This document shows positions 1 to 8,016 of a stretch of 64,000 nt of DNA, piece after piece. The translations under genes were made by a program, and so were the position numbers. Source of the stretch: Candidatus Poribacteria bacterium (GTDB taxonomy: Bacteria > Poribacteria > WGA-4E > WGA-3G). Numbering within the stretch: position 1 is the stretch's first letter; each line of letters opens with the position of its first letter. The notes under the pieces were generated by a model. It made no database searches and was not told the origin of the DNA. It saw nothing but the letters and a program-made list of their open reading frames with translations. The stretch lies in contig VXPE01000041.1 in assembly GCA_009839745.1 (NCBI GenBank), positions 111,442 to 175,441 on the forward strand, given 5' to 3'.

Positions 1-31
1 GCCATGGGCTATAATTCATTTTTTCGTCCAT
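1..31 (-). CDS. Probable cytochrome c oxidase subunit III, first codons only (runs off window)
   Basis: An ATG at 31-29 opens a frame reading MDEKMNYSPW before the window ends. It lies 15 bases after the stop of the subunit I gene in the same direction. Haem-copper oxidase subunit III is the usual next gene and often has a YSPWP-like start, so the call rests on position and ten residues only. It could instead be an unrelated small operon gene. Confidence 0.4.
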   Translation of the reverse strand, partial: MDEKMNYSPW

Positions 32-46
32 GCCTATATTAGAAAA

Positions 47-1870
47 TTAGTCACCGCTTGTTGCGGGGGCATGCTCAGGCTGCGCTTGCGGGGTCCAATC
101 ATCCTCTTCACCGGGAACACTATATTCATAGGGACCCCGGTAGACAGTCGGAATTTGACTGAAATTGCCGTGTGGCACAGGTGTGGGTGCCTCCCACTCC
201 AAGGTAGTCACCTGCCACGGATTCTGTTCGGCAACCTTTCCTCGATACATGCTCCAGAAGAAGTTAAAGACCAGTATCAACTGTGCAAACCCAAGGGTAA
301 ACGCACTCATCGTGATAAAGATGTTCATGCCCTCAAACGTTTGTAGGAATTCATACTGCATCGGGTTGGAGATACGTCGCATGTGTCCACCCACGCCGAG
401 AATATGCATCGGGAAGAAGGTACAGTTAAATGCAATGAACGTCAACCAAAAATGGATTTTGGAGAGTACATCGTTCATATAGCGTCCGTACATCTTCGGG
501 AACCAGAAAATAATGCCCCCGAAAATAGCGAACAGACTTCCACCGAACACGACATAGTGAATGTGTGCGACAATGTAGTAGGTATCGTGGATGAAGATGT
601 CAACCGGCGTATTTGCCATATAGATACCGCTCAATCCGCCAATCACAAACATTGAGACGAAGGCAATACCGTGGAGCATCGGTGCCGTGAATTTGATTGC
701 CCCTCGGAACATTGTGCCGAGCCAGTTAAATGTCTTGATGGCTGACGGCACCGCAATGAGCATCGTTGTCGTCATGAACACAGAGCCGAGTCCGGGTCGC
801 ATACCACTCTGGAACATGTGGTGTCCCCAAACAATCCATCCCAGAAACGCGATGGCGATCATTGCGTAGACCATGGAACGATATCCGAAGATCGGTTTCC
901 GTGAGAAGACAGCAATCAATTCGGAAGCGATCCCCATGCCGGGTAAGATAAGGATATAGACCTCCGGGTGTCCGAAGAACCAGAAAAGGTGCTGCCACAA
1001 GAGCGGGTCGCCGCCGCCTTCTGCAGTCGCAGTAAAGAACGTTGTTCCCGCAAGCCTATCAAAGATGAGCAGTGCGAGTGCTGAGGACAGCACAGGGAAT
1101 GCGAGTAGCAACAGGATCGCGACGATGAAAAGCGACCAGATGACCAACGGGAGTCGGAAGAACGTCATTCCGGGTGCGCGCATATTGATAATCGTCGTAA
1201 TGTAGTTAATAGACCCGACCAGTGAGGAGAACCCTTGAATGAGCAGGCTAATCGCCCAGAGGTTCTGTCCCCAGTCAACCCCTGTCCACTGCGGGTCAGA
1301 GGAGAGCGGTGCGTAGCCTGTCCATCCGGCTGCAGCGTGTCCACCGGGTACAAAGAAGCCGACGACCATAATAATTGCCGCAAGGACAGCCAACCAAAAG
1401 GAAAGCATATTGAGGATAGGAAACGCCATATCCCGTGTGCCAATCATCAACGGAATCAGGAAATTTCCGAAAGCCCCTACCAAGATCGGAACCACGACGA
1501 AGAACACCATAATGGTGGCATGCATCGTAAACAGCATATTGTAAAATGCCGGTTCGACGACGCCGTTGGGCATGTTTACCTCAAGCCACTCTTCTTTCTC
1601 GGATTCGTAAATACTCTCCCACATCCTGTCAGCACCGGTGACGACTTCACCCTCTTCCATATATTGTTCCGATGCCCCGATGATGGGTAACGGTTTTTCG
1701 GGATAGGCGAGTTGCCATCTAAAGAGAAGTGCAAGCCCGCCACCGAGGAAAAACATAATCAGTCCGTAGATCAGGAACTGCTTGCCGATCATCTTGTGGT
1801 CGAGCGAAAAGATATATTTGCTAATAAAACTTTCTTCGTGATGATGTGACGCATGTTCGTTATCGTGCAT
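47..1870 (-). CDS. ctaD: Cytochrome c oxidase subunit I (haem-copper oxidase, A type)
   Basis: Catalytic subunit of the terminal oxidase that reduces O2 to water and pumps protons in the inner membrane. All metal ligands are visible: His117 (haem a), His301 with Glu303 and Tyr305 in GHPEVY (CuB and the Tyr cross-link), His350-His351 (CuB), His436 and His438 (haem a3 and a). GHPEVY and the Lys379 region (AIKTFNW) fit the A1 subfamily with D- and K-type proton paths. The length of 607 residues is somewhat above the usual 530-560. The excess is an acidic loop at about residues 55-108 between the first two membrane helices, plus a His-rich N-terminus. It follows the subunit II gene by 15 bases, so the two are almost certainly co-transcribed. 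Confidence 0.96.
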   Translation of the reverse strand: MHDNEHASHHHEESFISKYIFSLDHKMIGKQFLIYGLIMFFLGGGLALLFRWQLAYPEKPLPIIGASEQYMEEGEVVTGADRMWESIYESEKEEWLEVNMPNGVVEPAFYNMLFTMHATIMVFFVVVPILVGAFGNFLIPLMIGTRDMAFPILNMLSFWLAVLAAIIMVVGFFVPGGHAAAGWTGYAPLSSDPQWTGVDWGQNLWAISLLIQGFSSLVGSINYITTIINMRAPGMTFFRLPLVIWSLFIVAILLLLAFPVLSSALALLIFDRLAGTTFFTATAEGGGDPLLWQHLFWFFGHPEVYILILPGMGIASELIAVFSRKPIFGYRSMVYAMIAIAFLGWIVWGHHMFQSGMRPGLGSVFMTTTMLIAVPSAIKTFNWLGTMFRGAIKFTAPMLHGIAFVSMFVIGGLSGIYMANTPVDIFIHDTYYIVAHIHYVVFGGSLFAIFGGIIFWFPKMYGRYMNDVLSKIHFWLTFIAFNCTFFPMHILGVGGHMRRISNPMQYEFLQTFEGMNIFITMSAFTLGFAQLILVFNFFWSMYRGKVAEQNPWQVTTLEWEAPTPVPHGNFSQIPTVYRGPYEYSVPGEEDDWTPQAQPEHAPATSGD

Positions 1871-1885
1871 CGTTATTCTCCTCCT

Positions 1886-2548
1886 TTACGGCCATCTTTC
1901 TTGCACCCAGGCATCGTAGTTTTCCTGCGTATGCACATTGAGATACCCGAGCATCCCGGAGTGTCCAAATCCACACAATTCGGCGCACGGAATCTCATAA
2001 CGACCTGCTTTTGTTGCCTCAAACCAGACGTTGATAAATCGGTTGGGCAAACTATCCTGTTTCAGTCGCAATTGCGGCACAAAAAAACTGTGGATGACAT
2101 CCTCAGAGGTTAATCGGATATGCACGACCGCGTTGACCGGCACATGCAATTCGTTTTCCAATTTCAGGTCATCATCCGTTCCCAACTCGTTATCGGGTCC
2201 GGGGTAGGTCATATCCCAGTTAAACTGTTTTCCACTGACCTGGACGACGACATCTGGATTATCAGGAAATTGTGTTGGCGACTTAATATTATTCCACTGC
2301 GGGTAACTGAGCATCGCGAGTCCGAAGACAATCACCGTCGTAGCAGCGGTCCAGACAATTTCCAACGTTGTGCTACCTTCAATGTAAGCTGCCCTTTTTC
2401 CTTCCTGATGGCGATATTTAATCAGGAAAACGATAAGGGTTCCCATCACAAGGATGAACACAACAAGGGTAAGATAGTAAATACCGTAAAAGAGGTTATC
2501 AACGCCTTGCCCGAACGTTGATACGTTCTCTGGGAGCCATTGAAGCAT
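1886..2548 (-). CDS. ctaC: Cytochrome c oxidase subunit II (CuA subunit)
   Basis: Accepts electrons from a c-type cytochrome or cupredoxin through the dinuclear CuA centre and passes them to subunit I. The 220 residues hold two N-terminal membrane helices (about 20-45 and 60-85) and a periplasmic cupredoxin domain. The CuA motif CAELCGFGHSGM near residues 188-199 carries both Cys, His196 and Met199, and the remaining His ligand is in DVIHSFF. No cytochrome c domain is fused to the C-terminus, so a separate electron donor is needed; several candidates lie upstream in the cluster. A start at 2548 is preceded by AAAAGGAG. Confidence 0.95.
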   Translation of the reverse strand: MLQWLPENVSTFGQGVDNLFYGIYYLTLVVFILVMGTLIVFLIKYRHQEGKRAAYIEGSTTLEIVWTAATTVIVFGLAMLSYPQWNNIKSPTQFPDNPDVVVQVSGKQFNWDMTYPGPDNELGTDDDLKLENELHVPVNAVVHIRLTSEDVIHSFFVPQLRLKQDSLPNRFINVWFEATKAGRYEIPCAELCGFGHSGMLGYLNVHTQENYDAWVQERWP

Positions 2549-2572
2549 TAAATTCTCCTTTTAAGGGTTATA

Positions 2573-3343
2573 TTAATTTGCCTGTGCAGACGCGGTGAGC
2601 GTTGCCCCTAAATACGTCAAAACACAAAACAGACCGGTAATCAGCAAAGAGAGGGTCCACGCCGATCCCTCTCCAATTGCCTTCGCGGGGGTGTCAAGGT
2701 AGAGGCTCTGCCGAAAAGCGGCAAGCCCATACGTTAACGGATTGAATCTCATTGTCCATTCTAACCAACCGGGCACGCCCGTACTCGGGAAAAACGCGCC
2801 AGAGAGTAACCATATCGGAATCAGCAGGAGGTTCATAATCGCATGAAACCCTTGCGTTGATTCCATCCGCCATGCGATGAGGAGTCCGAGGTTTGTCAAA
2901 CCAAACGCCAAAAGTGTCATTACACCGAGCGTAGCAAAGAGCGACGCCGCACCCAATCGGATGCCGGTTATCGGTGCGAGAAGTAGCAACAGAACACCCT
3001 GCAAGAGTGCCAATGTCGTGCCACCTAACGCCTGTGCGAGCACAACCTGCCATCTTGGCACGGGAGCTACGAGGACACCTTGCAAAAAACCTTCACGTCG
3101 GTCATTCACGACAGAAATTGTAGCGAAAATGGACGTAAAAAGCAAGACCAAAACGACAATGCCGGGATAAAAGTACGCAATATAACTCATCTCGCCGGTT
3201 TCACCCGAGGGCTGAAAAGAGGCACTCAAGCCGCTTCCGATGAGCAACCAAAATACTAACGGTTGCGCGATAGCACTGAAGAGTCGACTCCGCTGGCGAT
3301 AAAATCTGATGATTTCACGCCACCATATCGTTGCAATCGGCAT
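2573..3343 (-). CDS. ABC-2 type exporter permease
   Basis: Membrane subunit of an ABC exporter; about six hydrophobic helices over 256 residues with the ABC-2 family layout (a long first loop, then a WLLSGAFFPSTG stretch before the last helices). The partner ATPase gene lies directly upstream on the same strand. The substrate is unknown; related pairs export drugs, polysaccharides or assembly factors, and the position between a cupredoxin gene and oxidase genes makes a role in oxidase maturation possible but unproven. Its start codon abuts a family A repeat whose AGGAAAAATTAAAATA tail supplies the ribosome-binding region. Confidence 0.88.
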   Translation of the reverse strand: MPIATIWWREIIRFYRQRSRLFSAIAQPLVFWLLIGSGLSASFQPSGETGEMSYIAYFYPGIVVLVLLFTSIFATISVVNDRREGFLQGVLVAPVPRWQVVLAQALGGTTLALLQGVLLLLLAPITGIRLGAASLFATLGVMTLLAFGLTNLGLLIAWRMESTQGFHAIMNLLLIPIWLLSGAFFPSTGVPGWLEWTMRFNPLTYGLAAFRQSLYLDTPAKAIGEGSAWTLSLLITGLFCVLTYLGATLTASAQAN

Positions 3344-3445
3344 TATTTTAATTTTTCCTATCGGTTCGGTAATGACGCGCCGCTCCGTATATCCGCCCTC
3401 CGCTACGCTTACGGGCTATGCACTTGAGTTTACCCTAGACAGTAG
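3340..3445 (-). repeat. Family A repeat, minus-oriented, abutting the ABC permease start
   Basis: Read on the minus strand it begins with AGCCCGTAAGCGTAGCGG, continues GAGGGCGGATATACGGA and finishes ACCGAACCGATAGGAAAAA, ATTAAAATA, directly against the ATG at 3343. It matches the other family A copies listed here. The terminal AGGA probably serves as the ribosome-binding site of the permease gene. Confidence 0.8.
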
Positions 3446-3568
3446 CCTGCAACAGAATCAACGGTATGAAGCCGCGTGTGGGCTTCACCGGGCGCAGGCA
3501 GGACTACGGAAAACCCCTTATGCGTCAAATTCACCTGAACGAACCGCAAGGTAAAATTAAATTACCCG
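3441..3568 (+). repeat. Family A repeat, plus-oriented, with a nested family C hairpin
   Basis: The 5' hairpin arms GCCTGC and GCAGGC are split by a family C unit (3456-3492: AATCAACGGTAT, stem GAAGCC/GGCTTC). The 3' part contains an ATG followed by RQIHLNEPQGKIK and the AAGGTAAAATTAAA tail. The copy points into the 3' end of the ABC ATPase gene, so that gene's last codons are the antisense of the repeat tail. Confidence 0.75.
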
Positions 3569-4457
3569 TCAATTTTATGAACACATCTTCCAGCGTCGGT
3601 TTCCCAAATCGAACCGATTGGACCTCATCTGGAAAGGCGGCAACTAAATCTCGGACGAACTCATGTCCGTGTTCACATTCAACCCGAAGGTGATTATCGG
3701 TTAGCACTGGTGAAATACCGAAATTCTCAACAATCCCGGTGCGGAGGACTTCAGTGTCCACGCACTCTATGAGAACAACATCACCACCGACGTGCGCCTT
3801 GAGTTCGTCAGGAGGTCCGAGGGCGACGAGCCTACCTGCATCCAGAATACCGACCCTGTTGCACGCCTCCGCATCATCAAGGAGATGCGTCGTTAGCAGA
3901 ACGAGGATATTTTCTGTATGCGCGAGGGCACTGAGAGCATCGTTGAACTGCCGGCGCGCAGCGACATCCAATCCACTTGTCGGTTCGTCAAGGAGTAGAA
4001 CACGCGGGGAATGGAGCATCGCTTTCGCGATTTCAACGCGTCTTTGTAACCCCCCTGATAAGCGTTCAACAGGCTCTTTTGCTCTATCGGCGACTCCAAA
4101 ACGTTCGAGGAGTTCCGAGGTCCGGTGACGCAGTGTTTTACCAGCAAGCCCATATAGGTGTCCGTGGTGCCGTAAATTCTCAACGACGGTAAGCTTGCCA
4201 TCGAGTCCTGGGTGTTGAAAAACCACACCTAAGAGATCCCGAACCGCCTTCACCTCAGCAGCTACGTCATGTCCGAAGATACGCACACGACCGGAAGTTA
4301 TCGGCATCAGGGTGGACAAAATCTTAAAAAGGGTCGTTTTTCCACTCCCGTTTGGTCCGAGGAGCCCGAAAATCTCGCCGCATGAGACGCTAAAACTGAC
4401 ATTGTCAAGGGCGCGTCGTTCCTGATATGAATGCGAGAGATTTTCTACGTCAATCAC
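3531..4457 (-). CDS. ABC exporter ATP-binding protein
   Basis: ATPase subunit for the adjacent ABC-2 permease. Visible motifs: Walker A GPNGSGKT (about residues 35-42), signature LSGGLQRR (about 134-141), Walker B VLLLDEPTSGLD and the H-loop TTHLLDD. The C-terminal 90 residues form the extra domain common in DrrA/CcmA-like exporters. The 308-residue length is typical. Unusual: the last residues, LILPCGSFR, are encoded by the antisense of a family A repeat tail, so the original C-terminus was probably replaced when the repeat inserted. The start overlaps the stop of the cupredoxin-like gene by four bases (ATGA), indicating translational coupling. Confidence 0.92.
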   Translation of the reverse strand: MIDVENLSHSYQERRALDNVSFSVSCGEIFGLLGPNGSGKTTLFKILSTLMPITSGRVRIFGHDVAAEVKAVRDLLGVVFQHPGLDGKLTVVENLRHHGHLYGLAGKTLRHRTSELLERFGVADRAKEPVERLSGGLQRRVEIAKAMLHSPRVLLLDEPTSGLDVAARRQFNDALSALAHTENILVLLTTHLLDDAEACNRVGILDAGRLVALGPPDELKAHVGGDVVLIECVDTEVLRTGIVENFGISPVLTDNHLRVECEHGHEFVRDLVAAFPDEVQSVRFGKPTLEDVFIKLTGNLILPCGSFR

Positions 4458-5236
4458 TTCAGTTTCAGTGTGAAATCTTGTGTTACACTACCACCGGCTT
4501 CTACAGTAACAGAAGCGGGAGAACCGCTGTTCGTGCCACACGCTTCATGCCAATAACCGAGTTTATAGGTACCCGCTGGGACATCTTCAAGTGTGAATTC
4601 ACCCTTTTCATTCGTTACAGCAAAATAGGGATGCGGGACGTAAGCGATCCAAGCGGACATCCATCCGTGAATGTCACACTTTACCGAGACGGGTCCTTCC
4701 GCCTTTTTTACACCAGCAAGGGGCATTTTCCTGCGGTTTTTCGTCTGCTGTTTGTTAACCGGCTTGTTGATACTACTGAAGATATGAACGTTGTGATTAA
4801 CTTTATCGGTATTGAGCATCGTCAACCGAGTACCGACTGGAACAATTTGGACATGCGGCGTGAACTTGCAGCCTTTCTGATCCATTTCCAGTTTGGTGGC
4901 TTTGTCAAAATCTTTGCCTTTTGAAACGTCGATGAGGTAAACAATGGTATTTTTTAAAGCGTTGCCTTCACCGACGACGACCGATTCATCGTACTTTTCG
5001 GTAGCACCACAAACTGCTTGATCTTTTGTGATTTCCAATGCTTTCATTTCAGGCATGTCTCCCTCAAACTTCACAACGCCGTTAATTGTGCCGCCATTGC
5101 TGACGCTTCCAGCACTATAGGCATCAGGAAATACTAACATTTCCACTTCGCCTGCACCACTGTCAGCCGCAAAAGCACTACCGACATAACAGCACGCGAG
5201 AAGGATAGCAAGACTTGCCAAGAAATAGGTTTTCAT
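4454..5236 (-). CDS. Cupredoxin-like periplasmic protein with carboxypeptidase-regulatory-like end (paralogue 1)
   Basis: The ATG at 5236 (MKTYFLASLAILLACC) is preceded by AAAGGAG, whereas the upstream in-frame codon is TTG, so 5236 is preferred. A signal peptide of about 24 residues is followed by a beta-rich domain of the plastocyanin/methylamine-utilisation type. Candidate type 1 copper ligands are the His residues in NHNVHIF and Cys, His and Met in CDIHGWM. The end (ETGEFTLEDVPAGTYKL-like) resembles a regulatory beta-sandwich. A second paralogue lies at 11695-12444. Within a cytochrome cluster, a role as soluble electron carrier between the bc-type complex and the oxidase is plausible but inferred. 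Confidence 0.8.
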   Translation of the reverse strand: MKTYFLASLAILLACCYVGSAFAADSGAGEVEMLVFPDAYSAGSVSNGGTINGVVKFEGDMPEMKALEITKDQAVCGATEKYDESVVVGEGNALKNTIVYLIDVSKGKDFDKATKLEMDQKGCKFTPHVQIVPVGTRLTMLNTDKVNHNVHIFSSINKPVNKQQTKNRRKMPLAGVKKAEGPVSVKCDIHGWMSAWIAYVPHPYFAVTNEKGEFTLEDVPAGTYKLGYWHEACGTNSGSPASVTVEAGGSVTQDFTLKLK

Positions 5237-5254
5237 TTTTTCTCCTTTTTTCAA

Positions 5255-5373
5255 CTATTGGAATCTGGGCATCGCTCCACTACGTTTCGCGATGTTTTTT
5301 GGTTAAGTATGAGGCGTGAGTTGACCGAAAGCCTGCCTGAAACACAGTGGAAGGCAGCGCAAACGCCCAATAA
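5255..5373. repeat. Diverged family B kissing-loop element
   Basis: Hairpin 1 has stem CATCGC/GCGATG (5270-5275, 5289-5294) and loop TCCACTACGTTTC. Hairpin 2 has stem CTGCC/GGCAG (5333-5337, 5353-5357) and a loop containing GAAACACAGTGGA (5339-5351). The two loops are complementary at 11 of 13 positions. The loop sequence differs completely from the other copies, yet the complementarity is kept. The element fills the gap between two minus-strand genes. Confidence 0.6.
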
Positions 5374-7086
5374 TTAGGAAACTGAATTTCTCCGTTGAAC
5401 GGCTGCCCGTAAACCGAAGAGCAAGCCGAGAGAGAGAATCGCAATCAAAGGCGGATAAACGAACCGTCTTGAAGACGGAACGGGTTCAAGTACAAAAGTA
5501 TACCAACTGGAGACGACCCGTTTCGCATCAACATCGCCGTTCGCGCCATCCCATGCGGAGAAGGCGATAGGCACAAAGACCCCCGGGTCAAGTTGCAAGT
5601 CCTTTTTGTCATCGGTCTTCAAGGCACGTTTTACCCACAATTTGTACTGTCCATCTGTGTAAACACCCTGCACTTGTAACGCCCCTTGTGCTTCCTGAAC
5701 TTCGGCAGCGTTGATTCCCTTAGCGGTAAGCTCGGTTACCTGCTCCGGGGTGGAGGCTTTCCAGTGCCAGAGATAGACGGGTAACCTACCGCCCCATAAG
5801 AAATAAGGCTTCGGTGCGGTCGGACCTTGTGGCACCTTCACCGGAAATTGAATCGCCAACGCGTCCTCAAGGGGTTTCCCAGTCGTCTCGTCGGTGTCGT
5901 CGCCAGTCGTGTGTGTCCGATCATCCCACGTGAAGAGGAACACCACTTCCGTGTCGTTATAAAACGATTTGACGTCCACAGAATCAATTGTTGGATTGAA
6001 CTGTCGAGGTTCAATGACGACCTGTCCAACGAGAGGAAAGTGCCTGGCTTGAAGCGTTTCCCACACGGCATCCTCTATTCCGGGTAGCGCGTCTTGAATG
6101 TATTGTGAGCGGAGGACGTTTTTTCCGATCGCAGGTTCCGGACGTTTTTCAGGCGCGAGAGATTTAACGTAGTTCGCTAAATGCCAACTCTTTTCATAGA
6201 CGACCTGCATCGCGTCATCGTATGTCTGCTGCTCAGCCGCGGTCAGTTCTATGCCTTCTGTTCGATTGAGTGCGAGGTCAACAGCGACATCCATTTTCTC
6301 GTAAAACTTCTCGGATTCCGCTTCCTCTGCCTCTGTCAGTTCATCTTTGTTTTCCAATTCGGTGAGCCGTTTGGATTCTTCCACCGTCAATCCGAAATGC
6401 AGGAAACTATCACCTTCAAATGCTGGCATGGGTGAACCTGCGATTCCGCCGATGAATCGTTTGAAAATGGCTTCAGTGTCAGCGCCCCCTCGGAAATTCC
6501 AACTTTGTGCCAGATTCGCGGGCCACGTCTGGAACCCCCATTCATCCGTCAACGTAGGTGCGGACGTGCCATCACCCCGTCCAACATTACCGTGGCATTC
6601 CACACAACCGAGTTCAACATAAAGTCCCTTTCCAATTTCCACGCTCTGCTCAGCGTAAGAGATTTTACCGTCCAGACCGATTTCCCGGGGTGCTTCCCCC
6701 TCTTTAAACCCATCGTAAAAGGTTTTGATATATGCCACAACTTCCCAACGCTCGTCGGCACTTAGGGAGGTTTCCCAACCGGGCATTGACGATCCGGGCA
6801 TCCCTATGGTAATAATGTCAAAGAGGTCTTGATCCGTCGGGAGTTGCCCGCTCTCTGTAGATCGAATCTTATACAAACCGCGTGTGAAATCCCTCGGTCT
6901 CGGCAGGAGATTTTCAGCGGCAGAACCGTCACCTCGTCCTTCGGTGCCGTGGCAGTGGGCGCAGCTCTCGTCATATACCTCTTTCCCTTTCTCAGAAGCC
7001 TCTGGAGCATTCTGAGCGTGCGCTGACATAACAGCACACAGCAATCCCAAGACCAGCATCAGGAGAGTTACATTTCTGGTTTTCAT
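5374..7086 (-). CDS. Di-haem cytochrome c with ethylbenzene-dehydrogenase-like haem domain and C-terminal anchor
   Basis: The start is placed at 7086 (MKTRNVTLLMLVLGLL, a signal peptide) rather than at the in-frame codon at 7257, because 7086 lies two bases after the stop of the upstream cytochrome gene. The 570 residues comprise two cytochrome c domains (CAHCH and CVECH, each with a distal MPGW/MPAF Met), then an EB_dh-type beta domain that binds haem b in ethylbenzene dehydrogenase gamma subunits, and a last membrane helix near the C-terminus. This combination resembles accessory electron carriers in complex respiratory clusters. Electron donor and acceptor are unknown. Confidence 0.85.
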   Translation of the reverse strand: MKTRNVTLLMLVLGLLCAVMSAHAQNAPEASEKGKEVYDESCAHCHGTEGRGDGSAAENLLPRPRDFTRGLYKIRSTESGQLPTDQDLFDIITIGMPGSSMPGWETSLSADERWEVVAYIKTFYDGFKEGEAPREIGLDGKISYAEQSVEIGKGLYVELGCVECHGNVGRGDGTSAPTLTDEWGFQTWPANLAQSWNFRGGADTEAIFKRFIGGIAGSPMPAFEGDSFLHFGLTVEESKRLTELENKDELTEAEEAESEKFYEKMDVAVDLALNRTEGIELTAAEQQTYDDAMQVVYEKSWHLANYVKSLAPEKRPEPAIGKNVLRSQYIQDALPGIEDAVWETLQARHFPLVGQVVIEPRQFNPTIDSVDVKSFYNDTEVVFLFTWDDRTHTTGDDTDETTGKPLEDALAIQFPVKVPQGPTAPKPYFLWGGRLPVYLWHWKASTPEQVTELTAKGINAAEVQEAQGALQVQGVYTDGQYKLWVKRALKTDDKKDLQLDPGVFVPIAFSAWDGANGDVDAKRVVSSWYTFVLEPVPSSRRFVYPPLIAILSLGLLFGLRAAVQRRNSVS

Positions 7087-7088
7087 CT

Positions 7089-7865
7089 TTAGTGTGCCTC
7101 CCCAAAGGTTCGTGGCTGATAGCCGGTGTATTCGGATAGAAAGAGAATCACGTCCCAAATTTCGTCTTTTGTCAAGTAGTTCTCCCAGATAGGCATCGCC
7201 GAATCCCAAGGTGTGCCAGCTGCCGGTAATCCCGGTCCCCCCTTTGCGATCCGCCAAAAAAAGAAAGACTCTTGGAAGTTAGGAATAATCCCCGGATCTT
7301 GGAAATTAGCAGGAAGCGGTTGGAGGTGCGGTGCGAAATGCCCCTGCCCATCCAGGTGATCCCCATGGCAGTAAAAGCAGTTTTGGTAGTAGACGCGCCT
7401 GCCGTTCTCAACATGCGCTTTGAACGCCTCCGGATCATCTTTTTCATAATGCCGGAACGGATTCACGACATCTTGCATCGTGCCGATAACCTCATCTTTA
7501 TAGGTTAATTCAAGCGGCGGCGATGGGTGTGCATCACGCGGGCTTCCAGGAGGATTCGCGCGCTGGGCGATAATCGAATAGGTATAACCGAGCAGGAACA
7601 ACGGGATTAACACCGCGATAACGCGGCGGCGGACTCGACGTTTGTCCTCAACGAGCGTTTCACGGATAGGGCGCAAAAATTCCCGAAAGAGTGAATCCTC
7701 AACGGAAATATGCACCAAGATCGCGATTATAATCAACCCCATATACATCGCAATCACGCTGCCCGGTATCGGCACTGAGACGATGCCACCAATGGCAAAC
7801 CGCAGGACTACCCAAGAACCTACCAGAACTATGAGACATATTGTGAAGAGTGACAGCTTTTTCAT
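7089..7865 (-). CDS. Membrane-anchored mono-haem cytochrome c
   Basis: 258 residues: three hydrophobic segments in the first 110 residues, then a periplasmic cytochrome c domain with CFYCH near residue 163 and a distal AMPIW Met. The C-terminal DEIWDVILFLSEYTG is typical of the cytochrome c family. The stop lies two bases before the start of the next cytochrome gene, so they are co-transcribed. It probably relays electrons within the respiratory complex encoded around it. The start ATG abuts a family B repeat. Confidence 0.85.
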   Translation of the reverse strand: MKKLSLFTICLIVLVGSWVVLRFAIGGIVSVPIPGSVIAMYMGLIIIAILVHISVEDSLFREFLRPIRETLVEDKRRVRRRVIAVLIPLFLLGYTYSIIAQRANPPGSPRDAHPSPPLELTYKDEVIGTMQDVVNPFRHYEKDDPEAFKAHVENGRRVYYQNCFYCHGDHLDGQGHFAPHLQPLPANFQDPGIIPNFQESFFFWRIAKGGPGLPAAGTPWDSAMPIWENYLTKDEIWDVILFLSEYTGYQPRTFGEAH

Positions 7866-8015
7866 TTTTTTAACTATGTGCTTCGGGTCGGGGTTTCCGT
7901 TGTCAACCCCGATCTAAAGTTGATAAAGCACCTTTTTTAGGCTATGAAATGTTTTTTTAACGATTCAGTATCTGCAAGGACAACGGACGCAGCAGCCCAG
8001 AAACAATAGATTAAA
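7866..8015. repeat. Family B kissing-loop element, copy 1
   Basis: The terminal inverted repeat TTTTTTAACTATGTGCTTC begins directly before the ATG of the minus-strand cytochrome gene. Hairpin 1: CGGGGTT (7889-7895), loop TCCGTTGTC (7896-7904), AACCCCG (7905-7911). Hairpin 2: CTGC (7972-7975), loop with GACAACGGA (7979-7987), GCAG (7989-7992). The loops are perfect 9-nt complements. The other end reads CAGAAACAATAGATTAAAA. Confidence 0.85.
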
Positions 8016-8016
8016 A

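Noticed and set aside
1235..1690. 151-codon plus-strand frame within the subunit I gene
   Set aside because: Antisense shadow of a strongly conserved oxidase gene, no ribosome-binding site, Arg/His-rich composition.
4427..4924. 165-codon plus-strand frame opposite the first cupredoxin-like gene
   Set aside because: Antisense to a gene with a clear signal peptide, copper motif and ribosome-binding site.
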